From Deuterostichococcus epilithicus (lineage: Eukaryota; Chlorophyta; Trebouxiophyceae; Prasiolales; Stichococcaceae): a DNA stretch of 64,000 bases. A program made the translations under genes and the position numbers. The notes below the pieces were generated by a model. That model had not been told where the DNA came from, did not search any database, and saw nothing but the letters and a program-made list of their open reading frames with translations. Positions 26,401 through 36,640 of the stretch are shown piece after piece (the first letter of the stretch is position 1; each line of letters starts with the position of its first letter). The stretch is from assembly GCA_033439295.1 (NCBI GenBank), contig JAVTLE010000014.1, forward strand, positions 3,782,001 through 3,846,000, read 5' to 3'.

Positions 26401-28297
26401 TGGCACGAGGCACAGTGCGCAGGCGGTCACCGGGGGGCGGGCTCCATCCGTTCAGGAGGAGACACACTCTTGCCGCCACGCCATCCTCCAGCGCTGGTCG
26501 CCGAGGTGGCAGAGCCGCCATGGCGCACCTTTTTGCAGCCGCCATTGCGCCCCGCAGAGTACTTCAGCTCGTACAGCCGCCCGTCCGCGCCGCCCAGGAA
26601 GATGCGCCCCATCCTGTGCATCAGTCGTCTCCTTTGTGACTCCGACCCAGCGGCACGCCCATAAACTGTTGAGACAGTCCAGTGCTGACAGCGGCTGAGC
26701 AACCTCAGCAGGAGCGGCCGTCAGCGGCGACCGGCCAAGACAGCGGCGCCTGCTGAGAGCTCGCGTCGCCGCTGGTAGGTGCGGCAGCAGCAATTGAGCA
26801 CTGGCATCATCTGGCCGGTTTTGGGCTTACACCCACGACGGCGCATGGCAGCAGGGCACCAGGCGCAAGGCAACCCGGCAGGTAGCTTGTCACCAGAAGG
26901 GCTCGGAGCTTCAGCAGCAGCCAAGCAGCAATGCACACCTGGTGCCAACAGCGCAGGTTATGATGACGTTGTCGGAGGGCGTGGCGAAGGCGGGCAGCGG
27001 CTGCAGCGACAGCTCCTGGTGCGCGTCGCCCTGCCCCGACGGCCCCGGCCCGCATGCCACCCCCAGCAGCACAACCTGTGACGGGCATACAGCAGGGTCG
27101 CATCGCAAACGAGCAGGGTCACTGCGATACGCACTACTGCACCTTACAGCACAACACTCGCACCAGAAGAGATCGCCGCGTTTTTGGTCCAACATCTGGC
27201 ACTGCAACCCTGGCCTCAAGGTGCCATGTTTCGTTCCTCCACCATCGCCGCAGTAGGTCTCGGGGTAGACATGAGTAGGCATTGTTGTGCCGCGGCCCGC
27301 ACCTCGGTGGTAGTACACACCACCAACAGGTGCTGGATGGCCTCTGCAAAGACGCCAGGCCGCGGCCGCACCAGCTGCACCGTGCAGATGGCCTGCTGCT
27401 CCTCCGCGTAGCTGACCGGCACATCGTTCCTGCAGGGGACCAGCAGGCACAGGCGGTGACGCCAGCCCAAACTCCATGCGCTGCCCCATGTAGGCGGGCC
27501 AGCTGCCCCCTCGTGTCAGGTCCATCGCATTGCAGGCAGGTAGTTGCAAGGACATGCCTGAAAATTTGGGAGTGACCCGCTGCATCATTGATAGCCCGTC
27601 ATCAATGCCACGCAGACCGGCAGGCGCCTACCATCGGTCCAAGCGCCAGAGAAACAGTGCGTTGTCAACAGACGCCCAGGCACGGCGGATCTCCGGGAAC
27701 ACGCCGCAGAAGGCGACCGTCTGCACCGCGTTGTAGCGCTCCAGCACCCGCTCGGGCAGCTCTGCCAGCTGCGTAAGTGGCCGCAGCAGCGGCGGCCACT
27801 GCAGAGCACAGCGGCAGCGGGCATCAGGCAGGCACAAGAGTGCAAGAACAGCCTGCTGTATGTCAGCGGCAGATAATGTTCCCTTCTGTTCTGCAGGCAC
27901 GCCAAAGTCCGTCCAACGAAGCTGGCAACAATTGCAGGTGAGTCTGCCGCCAAGTGAGGGCGGTGTGGACTAATTACAATAGGACCGGCGAGACGGGCAT
28001 TGCCGTTCGGCTGCTGATAGTTCAGATGCTCATTCATGACTGTCAGCGCCGCACCCCTGGCGGCTGGAAAGAGTACTGCGACTCTCGTGCCGAGCTGTGC
28101 AGCAGATCGAAGAGGTCCGTCTGCTTGTTGTCAGCGCCGGCGACGCGGCTGACGTGCTTCCAGGCTGCCCCTGCAGTGTCCAAATCCGCGGGCCGGGCAT
28201 TCCTTCGCTGCAGCGCCCGGGGGCTGCTGAAGAGTGGTGCCTTTGATGCAGATGCTCCGTTTGTTCCCTGCCATTGCGTGGGAGGCGGGCCCGCCAT
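17432..28297 (-). CDS. NUP155: Nucleoporin NUP155 (inner-ring scaffold of the nuclear pore)
   Basis: A very fragmented gene of nearly 11 kb. The start is the ATG at 28297 (MAGPPPTQWQG...). The N-terminal beta-propeller shows GVFPEIRRAW and VDNALFLWRLDRW (near 27700-27628), AICTVQLVRPRPGVFAEAIQ (near 27400-27340), and GRIFLGGADGRLYELKYSAG (near 26615-26555), all typical of NUP155/Nup170. The alpha-solenoid half follows in many small exons, including a YSALVDVGATRQLLALDSR block (near 20965-20910), LANPADELWILF-like LGANPADELWILFRLTQ (near 20450-20395), GLLAQLHVQRGAYDRAAGV (near 20228-20170) and KELADLYNDYAAHFQ (near 19705-19657). The last exon ends ...RRRLAGHSRGY with stop at 17432. NUP155 links membrane, inner ring and central channel of the pore. 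Two introns look like degraded duplicates of their flanking exons (separate entries). Not every exon was resolved. Confidence 0.9.
18500..18650. repeat. Small cluster of imperfect direct and inverted repeats in a NUP155 intron
   Basis: CCGGTGGTCT near 18510 is inverted as AGACCACCGG near 18585. GTCACTCCTCC near 18563 is inverted as GGAGGAGCGAC near 18620. GGTGGTCTCTG is directly repeated. (C/T)GGACACACTG occurs twice (near 18593 and 18638). No transposase and no clear target-site duplication were seen. Confidence 0.45.
19546..19656 (-). repeat. NUP155 intron (111 nt) whose 3' end is a copy of the preceding exon
   Basis: The exon ending at 19657 finishes ...DLYNDYAAHFQ with CACTTCCAG|GTGACA. 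The next exon begins at 19545 (GFNMLESYLLSS, donor GTGAGT). The last ~55 nt of the intron (19546-19600) match the last ~55 nt of the upstream exon (19657-19711) at about 46 of 53 aligned positions, including the shared CACTTCCAG, which is an exon end in one copy and a 3' splice site in the other. Copy spacing equals intron length (111 nt). Confidence 0.65.
20241..20389 (-). repeat. NUP155 intron (149 nt) whose 5' end is a copy of the following exon
   Basis: The donor is CCCCCGCG|GTGGGG at 20390/20389 and the acceptor is CCCCCGCAG|GTGCGC at 20241/20240. The first ~60 nt of the intron (GGGCTGCTGGCGCAGCTGCC...) repeat the start of the following exon (GGGCTGCTGGCGCAGCTGCA..., encoding GLLAQLHVQRGAYDRA) with about 80% identity. 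The copies lie about 158 nt apart, close to the intron length. Confidence 0.65.
25923..25944 (+). repeat. GCATT pentanucleotide microsatellite, four units
   Basis: Four perfect GCATT units inside NUP155, probably in an intron. Confidence 0.85.
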
Positions 28298-28922
28298 TGC
28301 CGCGCGGCAGGCCTTTAAAAGACGCCGGAAAAAAGCACAATACAGATGATCAAGCTGGATCGCTCCTGTGCAGCATTTGGACACAGCACCTACTCAACTA
28401 CACTTTAGTCAGAGCTTCACTAGGTCGCCTGACCGCCAGACAAAACTCAAACTCCAGCGGCGGCCAGCACAACCACCAACCCTCCCCAACCAGCCTGAAT
28501 GCCACACAACACCCAAACGAATGAATACAATACCAGTCAACTACCTTGGAACGTTGCACTCAGTCACCAGACTGCTGCTGCCGCAACACATTGCCGCAGA
28601 GAATACCTCGCGCGGCCACGCATGAAGTCGCGGCCGCAGCCAAGATCAGACAGGGAATAAACGGAACAAGCCATCCATACGCTGGACCCAAGACGGATAC
28701 TTCGTTCAGCTGCGATCACGCTCTGCAAACTGATAGCTAGTTGGTGATTATCAACACGTTCGCCAGGCCGTCGTAGAGATGCTGATCTGCTGAAGCGTGA
28801 AGCATGCCGGAACCCGCGCCAAACTCTTTGCCTTCCTGGGCAACCTGTCAATTGCCCTCGTGCACTGCCGTGCTATTGCTACCCTCGTCTGCCCTTGTCA
28901 CCTCAATCAGAGCCCGGCGTGC
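28298..28922. promoter_or_regulatory. Intergenic region: NUP155 promoter side and expansin-like 3' UTR
   Basis: The two minus-strand genes are head to tail here. The 625 bp must hold the NUP155 5' flank and the 3' flank of the expansin-like gene. Only short frames without protein character are open. Confidence 0.45.
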
Positions 28923-31433
28923 TCATCCTTCAACCAGGTTGATGGGAATGTAGCCGGTGACGCGTGCCTGCGCCACGGCGCAGTGTTGTTGTGGTTCTGG
29001 ATGTTGCAACTCTGACGAGTGTATCAAGAGCATCGACTGCGCACAAACATGTCGGATCAGTGAGGGCAGCATCGCGACCCCGAACGAGACTCACTCCTGT
29101 GACGTTGGCGGGTGGTCTGAGGCCGCGGCCGGGGCCGAGGGGGTCCGGCCACTGCCGCTGCTTGGTCACCTGCCGCAGGTGCTGGAGTCAGTGATTGCTA
29201 AGGCTGAGCAGAGTCAGTTCTGCTAAGCAGGAGGTGAGTCCGGGGCGTCAGGTAAGCCCAGAGATACAGGAGATGGCAGCGCTATCAGTGATGTCGAGGA
29301 GGCAAACAACTAACCCAGCCAGCGACATGCGCCGTCCAGTTCCACCCGCGGTGCTGGTTTTTACTCCACGACGGGATTGCGTTGGGCGCGTGGTACAGCT
29401 TGGGCCTGACAGCCGGGTTCTTCGGCTGATACCAGCATGGGACGATGCGGTGACGGAGGGCGATGACGCCCAGCCCGGGCTCTGCCAACTGTTTCACGCC
29501 ATGAAATGAACAACCGATCACATGAATATCACTTGAGATGTCACCCAGTCAGTTCAGCAGCTCACTTGAACACTCTGCAAGGCACTCACGTCTGAACGTG
29601 ACAGGTTAGCGCAGCAATCGCACCTTCTCGAAAGCCTGCACGCTGAGATCAAAGTGAGCCACTTTCCCGCCGCCGTCGCCGCAGCACCTGGATGTGTGCA
29701 AACCGGGAGTCACGCATGCAACATACGACCTGACAGCGGCCTCGACGGCTCAAACCTCCATGGCAAGAACGCAGTCATGGCATGACCCGAGCAAGGGACC
29801 CACCAGCGCTTGTTCGAGAACGCGTTGTTGGGGTAGGAGCAGGGACATGTGTCAGTGATGCGCACGACGAGCGTCTGGCTCGGGTTCCGGCAAGCCTTGT
29901 TGCGGTAGATCAGATTCTGGTTCCCGTCCGTGAAGACAGCCGGCTGGCAGCCAATCTCGTAGCACCGCCTGCGTGGCAATGGCAGCCTGTAACACCGCCT
30001 TGACTGCCATGCGGTGATTGGTCACAGCCCCACGAGTCCCTACACGTGTGGCTTTGCTGCGCGCACGAGATTTTTCTGGCGCGCAGTGAAGGCACTAGTA
30101 CAGGTTCCACCAGGATGGGTTTGGGTTTGGTATTTTCAAATGCGCTATACTGCTGTGTCTCATAGAGCAGTTCACCCGCAGCTCCTCGGGTACTCCTTGT
30201 TGGCGTCGGACAGCGCCGCAGTGTCCAGGCAGTTGTTGCCGCACGCCTCGCCCTTGTTGATGTAGCTGTAGCCGCAGGAACCGACGTCAATGGAGTCCCC
30301 ATTTTTCGGGTCCAGGCCGTAGTACCTGCAGACCCAGCAGCATCAGGGTCAAGACAGACTTCTTGTGCGAGCGAATGTCCCAGTGAGCAGCTGGACGTGC
30401 CAGTCAGAGGAAGGCAAGTGCAAGGCAAGACTGAGCGTACGTGGCGCGGGCCTTCCTGAAGGAGTGGGGCTTGTACTTCTTCTGTAGGCTGTCGAACTTG
30501 TGGACCTGGCTGCCCTTCGGGATGTAAAGCTTCGGGAGCGACTGTGGGATCATGGACAGCGAACGGGTCAGAAAGAACAACAGCTGCGGAGCCATGCGGT
30601 AGGCGCGGTGGATGCTGTCGGTGCAGCCGCCCTGCCTGCATGCGGTGCTGCGAAACAAGTGACACGAGTAGACAGACCCTGTCAGAAAGAGATTGGGGGC
30701 CTAGTGCCCATCGCACTGCCTGCTGGACGCCGGGCTCGAGGGTGTATTTCGCGTCTGCCGGGTACAAGGCTGGCCGATTGAGCGGCAGCGGCGACTTCCA
30801 ATAGAAGAACGGCTTCTTGGCGAGCAGTTCCCGGGCGCCGCCGGAGGACGACGCGCCGCTGCACCTGCTGCACCCCGCAGACACAGAAGGTCACTACGGG
30901 CCCAGATAGACCAAAATGCACTGCCCGCAGCGCGGCGATTGCTGAGCGTTCGCGTGACGCCTCGCAACACTAAAGTCAGAGATCGAATGGGATCGGCTCT
31001 GGCAGAACACTCGGCCATGGTGTCAACGCAAGGCGCGTCGTATGCGCTGGGAGTTTTCGCGCATGTTGCGACAACGCCGATGTCGTCCGATGTCGGGCCG
31101 TACAGCGCGCCTGGCAACCAGCAGCTTGCCACCAGAGTCTGCAGTCGCTGTGTATAGGTGACCAACTGCATTCCTTGGCGAAGACGTGCCGCAGGGGGCA
31201 CCACAGACCCCCCCACACACCTCGCAGACAGACAGCACGCGGAGGGCGTCGCCGGAATCAGTAGACACGGCTCACCTTCCACTTGGTCCAGAAACTGCTG
31301 AGGCGCCGACCTTGCTGGTTGCTCCACGCAGAGCTCGCTGCCCTTTCCTCGCGCCTGCACCTTGGTCAGTCGCGTGTGCAGCGGCACAGTTACACAGGAG
31401 CAGCAGCAACGCAAAGGCGTGGCTGCGACGCAT
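28923..31433 (-). CDS. Secreted expansin-like (double-psi beta-barrel) cell-wall protein
   Basis: The ATG at 31433 begins a clear signal peptide: basic MRRSHAF, then a Leu-rich core LLLLLCNCAAAHA. Later exons carry LLAKKPFFYWKSPLPLNRP (near 30820-30765), a Cys-rich exon YYGLDPKNGDSIDVGSCGY continuing to NNCLDTAALSDANKEYP (near 30325-30190), CYEIGCQPAVFTDGNQN and VVRITDTCPCSYPNNAFSN (near 29965-29815), a HFDLSVQAFEKVRLL block (near 29665-29620), and GVIALRHRIVPCWYQPKNP (near 29495-29435). These are the six-Cys DPBB motifs of expansins, including HFDLS and the R-x-V-P-C strand. The gene then ends quickly (PPANVTG spliced to ARVTGYIPINLVEG and stop at 28923-28925) instead of entering a normal second (CBM63) domain. 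Expansins loosen polysaccharide walls without hydrolysis; the algal wall substrate is unknown. Confidence 0.82.
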
Positions 31434-31802
31434 GCTGTATTGTGCCGCAGGATTTGAACAGGCGAAGTTGCATGTATTGCCGAGCATCGCAGCTGCATGC
31501 CAGCCAACCCCTGCTTGCAACCCCTTCCAGCTGTGAGCTGTTCATGACGTGACAGAGAGATCCCAAGATCTCGACTCGTCCTCCGAGTTCATGAGTCACA
31601 GGGGCGGGAGCGTTGTACGCAGGAACCCCTGCGGGAAGGCAGTGCTTCAAGCCGGTCCGTGGCTCGCGTGTTCCACTACAATGGGTGCTGCAAGCGGGGT
31701 TGGCTAAAAGATCGCCACCCGGACGGGGCGAGCTGCACTCGGGCGGGGCTCGGTCCAACGTTCACAAAATACACCGCTGCCCACCACGTTGTGTGTGTAT
31801 GG
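31434..31802. other. Intergenic region between expansin-like and MYND genes
   Basis: About 370 bp between two minus-strand genes. A plus-strand frame across 31613-31828 has no family features. I see no gene. Confidence 0.45.
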
Positions 31803-33645
31803 TCAGACGCGCTGGACGACAAACATGAAGCCGTTACTGAATGACGGCAGCGCGTTGTCCTGCCCCTGGCTGCTGGCGGGCCGCCGGAAGGGGTTGGCGC
31901 ACACCGCCATGCTGGTGGGCTGGTTCAGAATGGCCTCAGCCATCGCTGCCGCGCGCAGCGCCGCTTCCTCGCAGTAGTCTGTGACCACGCACGGCGTCCC
32001 CCGCGGCAGGCCACGCAGCGTGGGTTCCCACGACGCATATGCTACCAGCCCTGCGGCGGGCATGAAATCATTGATTGTAGACTGTCTTGTGTGTCGTTTA
32101 GGCATTGCATGATGAAAATGTTTGAGGCACACGTGACAGAGTGCACAGCCTCAACAGCCACAAGATCATGCACAGACTAGCTGGCAGTCCAATGCAAGTC
32201 CTGCCTGCATTTGGTGCAAAAATCAGGTCTGGCCGCGGCAAACTGCCAGCCTCATGGTACAGGCCCCGGCAAAATTCCAGTCTCATCCGGCCGCTCCCTG
32301 CATAAAAAGCCATCCGATTGTCACCTCTGGAAACCATCATCGCATGATGAGGCTCAGCACGACAAATCGGCACGACGCCACGTCCTGCCTGGTCTGTGAA
32401 GCTCAGGGATTGAAGTTCACCGAGCGACATCTCCTGTGCATCCAGGGCCTGCGCCACGTCCGGGCCCACTAGCAGCACGTGAATGCTGCAGCCGGGAAGC
32501 AGGCTGGCCAGCTCTCCGAGCACGGGCCACTGGTCCATCTCCTTCTGCGGCCCTGTGACGCAGCCGCATCAGCGCGGTCAGTGGCATGTCCAGCCGGAAC
32601 TATGGAATTCGGTGCTGATCGGCACAGTGCACGTCAAAGCAGCAGCACGCCATCATGTGCAGCATTTTCACCGCTCACCAAGGAGGTGGATGGTGAACTG
32701 TGACGGCAGAGCGCTGCCGCCAAATGCGCACATGATGGCATGGTACAGCGTCAGTGGCGCCTCCAGCAGCAGAGCTGCGCAACCACAGCAGGTCCGGCTG
32801 TCAGGTTGGACCGAATTTGAGGAGCATCATACAGCTCCATTCACACGTCGTCAACAAGGTGGACTACTGACCTGCTGGCGAGCTGCGCGGCAGCCCCCGG
32901 CAAGCATAGTAGTCGCCCCACGAGCTCAGCACTGATGCATCCTCCCCAGCCTGAACGCATCAAGTGAGATGAGCACCAAACCACCATACTGGCCAGAGTC
33001 GAGGTATGCCAACTCTGCGGAAGATGCGAAGCATGGACATGCAGAGCCTGCAGCGCCTCACCGCAGAGTTCGTCCCAATCAGGCGCTTTGGCTTATCTGC
33101 CGACGCGAGTCCGAGCAGATCGAGAACGTCAGCATCATGTGGGCATCCTGGCAGCGGCTGCAGGCTGCCCCAGGGCACATCGCAGCTGCAGGCGCACTCC
33201 CGCCGCCACAGCCCCTGGTTATGGACCCCGCACCGCCGCAGGAAGGCGCACATGGACGCGACGCCGCTGTCGATGCCGACCGTCAACTCCTCCGCAAAGT
33301 CGAAGGGCAGCTGCTGCAGCTCCTGCAGCGGCCGCGCAATCATGCTCGCATCAGCATCCTGCCTCTGGTTCAGGACCTAGCTTGATATGTAAATATGCCT
33401 GCCGGCACGCACCATACAGCAGCATGGCAATTTGGACGCAACCATGCAGCGAGGGTCGAACTGATGCACTGTGGCTGTAGGACCTCTCGGCGGAGCAGCT
33501 GCTGCGCCATGCGTGCGCACTCCTCCGCGTCGTGACCCAGCCGTGCGTGCCGCCGCATGTGCTTGCCGCTGCAGTAGTACATCGCGCTGCATCCTGGGCA
33601 GCTCAGGGGGGCTGCTTGACCACACATCTGGCACTCGTGGTCCAT
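31803..33645 (-). CDS. MYND zinc-finger protein of the MSS51/ZMYND15 type
   Basis: The start chosen is the ATG at 33645 (MDHECQMCGQAA). A longer open frame upstream has no ATG. The first exon is a MYND finger: C-x2-C, C-x2-C-x4-YYC, then H-x3-H-x3-H and a final C (near 33640-33520). Further exons read LPFDFAEELTVGIDSGVASM (near 33310-33255), PLTLYHAIMCAFGG (near 32755-32710), LASLLPGCSIHVLLVGPDV (near 32510-32450), LPRPDLIFAPNAG (near 32245-32205), and finally AYASWEPTLRGL, TPCVVTDYCEEAALRA and FSNGFMFVVQRV. The PDLIFAPNAG and TDYCEEA blocks are characteristic of the MSS51 C-terminal domain. Yeast MSS51 controls cytochrome-oxidase mRNA translation, but the role in algae is not established. 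It is divergent from the CHI-fold gene. Confidence 0.82.
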
Positions 33646-34087
33646 CACCGGCAAGCGGCATGTCAGCTGCACGCCGTCAACTTCCAAGGTGGAGGTGGCA
33701 GCAGGGGTAGCGACGTATTAGCCACAAGCTGATGCGCCAGAGGCTAGCACGTTCATCGAGACGACGTGACCGCGGGTACAGCTTACGAGACCTGCATCCA
33801 AAGTGTGCACGCGCCCACAATTGGGTTTTGTAACAAGCGTAAGCCAAAAGACCGCGGCAGTGGACAACGATGGCTTTTCATGTCCAGCTTTGACACGTTG
33901 CCTCGCAAACATCGGAAATGGCAAGTTGCCTGCCTGCACCTCCATGTGATCCTGAGATCTCCAGCATGACATCAGCTCGCCACGGTTCACAAGGCCATTC
34001 GTGCTGGTTTGCACGACCACAGTCTTTCGGTTAGTCCAAATCTCTCCGGACCGCCTCCGCCTCGCGGTCCCAGCTCAAAGTTGAAAG
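33646..34087. promoter_or_regulatory. Divergent intergenic region, MYND and CHI-fold genes
   Basis: About 440 bp between outward-facing starts. Presumed shared promoter region; no specific element recognised. Confidence 0.45.
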
Positions 34088-36094
34088 ATGAACAGCACGA
34101 TCTGTAGCAAGACTGCAGCGCAGCTGCCCGCGCGCTGCTTGCAGGCCTCACCCTGCCAGCGCCCGCAGGTGAGTTTCAGCCGTGATCACGATGCTCCGCA
34201 AGTACATCAGCGTGTTGCAAACTATGACGGACTTGTCTGCGGTGCAGGCGGCCGTGGCGGCATGGCAGTGTGGTTGCAGGGCGAGCACCTTCCTGAGTAC
34301 GTCGCGTCAGCTCTCGCACAGTGCCGCGCACAGACAGCGTTTCGCTGCAGGTAAGCCTGTTGAGGCCAGCAAGGCCCCACTGGGCAGCAGCCAGACTGCA
34401 ACCCGCTTGTTTCAGCCCTGAGCGCCCCTCCTGTGGCCCAGCAGTGGCGGTGAGAGCGTCTGGAGGGCTTATGGTGAAAGAGCCCTCATCCGGCGTCGAG
34501 TTTCCGCTGGTGCGGACATTCTGGGTTGGCGACGCACAGCGCGCGCTTGGCGCCGCCGTCCGGTCGAAGAAATTCGCATTTGTCGGCGTCAAGGTAAACC
34601 TCTGAAAATTCATGCAGTCAATACACGGGTTACGCTCTGATTCGTGGTCAGGCTGAGCTCATCGAGGAAAGGCGAAGCCTTGCGCAGGTGTATGCGGTGG
34701 CGCTGTTTGTGGAGGCGGACCGGGCGGCCAAGGAGCTAGGCGTGCGGGAACGCGGTGGGTGTTGGGCAGCATGCGCATGATGCTGTCGCCAGGCCAGTGT
34801 TGCTTCTTACTTATTCTGTGCGTGGCGTGCCACAACGGACTGCGCACGAACATGGCGTACATGAGTGAACATGTGAAGGTGTTGTGATACCAGTGTTGGC
34901 CCGCAGGTGGCTTCTTCACTGACGCCCCCGACTCGGACTATGCGCTGGCCATCATCGACGGCGCCTTCACGAAGTCGCTGGTCATCAAACTCGTCCGAAA
35001 GGTGCATACCTGTTGATGTGGCTTGACCCACCGCATTCTCGTAGGTCTCTTGACAGCTGTGACCTGGTCCAGTTTGACAGGTGCTACTCATGTGCATTCC
35101 ATGGTTCAAAGAGGTGAGCAAGGTCATGCACTGCCCGCAGGTGGAGAGCGAGCAGTTTGTCGGCGCCATCGCAGAGGCGCTCGAGCCGCGTCTGCGCCTG
35201 TCGGGGGAGATGAGCACACTGGAGAAGTTTAAGGTATTTTCCGCATTGCTTCCCGCAAGACAGCAGAGCAGAGTAGAGCACCGCAGCAGGACAGGGCAGA
35301 GCAGAGCAGAGCAGAGCAGAGCAGAGCGGCCAGCAGTCCAGTCGACTGCTCACAGGCTGGGTGGGTTCAGCTTTGGCTTGCGCCCACATCCTGCTTATCT
35401 TGCAGTCCTCGAGCCACCTGTCGAGCCGCAAATCCCTGTGCGGCCCCGCCCCGCAGACCTTCTTTCAGGCCAAGCAGTCGCTGGAGAAGGGGACGATCAT
35501 CACGATGCTGTGGCGGCCGGAGGGCGTCCTGGAGCTGTTGCTGCGCGAGTCTGACGAGGGCGTCGATTACACGCGGGTGAGGCGGTTTTTCCGTTGGCTT
35601 CCAGCTGCACCTCTGCTCCTTCCTGTAATTTGGATGTCTCACTCGGGGAGGTCGTTGCATGCCGGTCTGTCTGGGGAGGCGCGCATCTTTTGGCGTTTTG
35701 AGTGGTGGTGTTCCAAGACGGTGGCGGTGATAGTGGCGCTCACCGATACGATGTGCGCCGAGAGGAGCTTCCCTGCGTCAATTGCCGATGCCCTGTGCAG
35801 CGCCGTGCGGCTTGGATTTGGTGTTAGAATTGGTGTTGATGCCGCCGCCACCTTTTTGTCCAACCGCCACAGCGGCAGGGTTGCGACATGGCTGACACCT
35901 AATGTGCCGGTGTATGGTCCGCGCAGACGCAGCCTGATGAGCGTATCGAGTCCCCGTCGCTGTGCCGTGCACTGTTCGAGATCTACCTGGGAGGCAGCCC
36001 TGTCATTCCGGAGGCCATCGGCACCTGGGCGGCGGGCACCAAGAAGCTGCTAGAGAGTGAGAACGAGAAGCGCAACACGCGGCGCAATGGCTGA
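34088..36094 (+). CDS. Chalcone-isomerase-fold protein (fatty-acid-binding FAP type), probably plastid
   Basis: The ATG at 34088 (MNSTICSKTAAQLPARC...) gives an acid-free leader suited to plastid import. The fold appears in order: SSGVEFPLVRTFWVGDAQ and VRSKKFAFVGVK (near 34493-34590), VYAVALFVEADRAAKELG (34690-34745), GGFFTDAPDSDYALAIIDGA (near 34910-34970) and LVIKLVRK, then EQFVGAIAEALEPRL (35150-35195), QSLEKGTIITMLWRPEG (near 35475-35525), and the end block RIESPSLCRALFEIYLGGSPV (near 35945-36005), stopping at 36092-36094. Length and motifs match the CHI-like fatty-acid-binding family of plant plastids more than true chalcone isomerase, whose catalytic set I cannot confirm. The second exon's left border is unresolved. 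Confidence 0.82.
35296..35327 (+). repeat. GCAGA/AGAGC pentanucleotide microsatellite
   Basis: Six to seven tandem GCAGA units in an intron of the CHI-fold gene, with imperfect related units just upstream (35262-35280). Confidence 0.85.
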
Positions 36095-36640
36095 AGTTGC
36101 GGCGGGCTGCAATGTCGTACGTTGCAAGCCACACCGAACTCGCAGCAGCTTTCGTTGCCGGCCTGTCTCGGGATGTCGTTGCAAACATTACCTGCCTCTA
36201 CAGTCTTGAACTCGACCAAGATGGTGCCATTCAATGCATTCATACAGTTTGGATTCCACGTCAGCAGGGTGCAGCGAACTCGCGCAAGGGCCTTGCGAGA
36301 TCGCGCGCGCAAGGGAAGCGCGTAAGCCGGCTAGATCTAATCACGCTTTTGCGGCAGCTTCGTGCGCGTCCTAAAGCCAGCGCTCCCACACTTTTACAAT
36401 GTTCAACCTTCGTTTGCGGTGCAATCCTCTCGGGAGTACTTGCAGAACCCGCTTGCGCTGTCCGTGCAGTCGCATTCTGCCGGTTCCGCCTCGAACCAGA
36501 GGGATACCTATCCAGCTGCAGTGCTGCCAGACTACACGTTTCCGGCAGAAGTTTTGGAATCGCTGGACGCATATTCGTGGGATGCGACAGCACAGCACCG
36601 GAAATCACAGCTAGATCACTACGCGATCTATTAAGAGGCT
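36095..36640. other. Intergenic region downstream of the CHI-fold gene
   Basis: About 545 bp. A 181-codon plus-strand frame (36097-36642) is open but has no recognisable family character and begins immediately at the CHI stop; I treat it as 3' UTR or flank. The next gene may begin within this stretch. Confidence 0.4.

Noticed and set aside
33646-33687. Upstream extension of the MYND protein (LEVDGVQLTCRLPV...)
   Set aside because: Open but begins with TTG; no ATG, so the start at 33645 was preferred.
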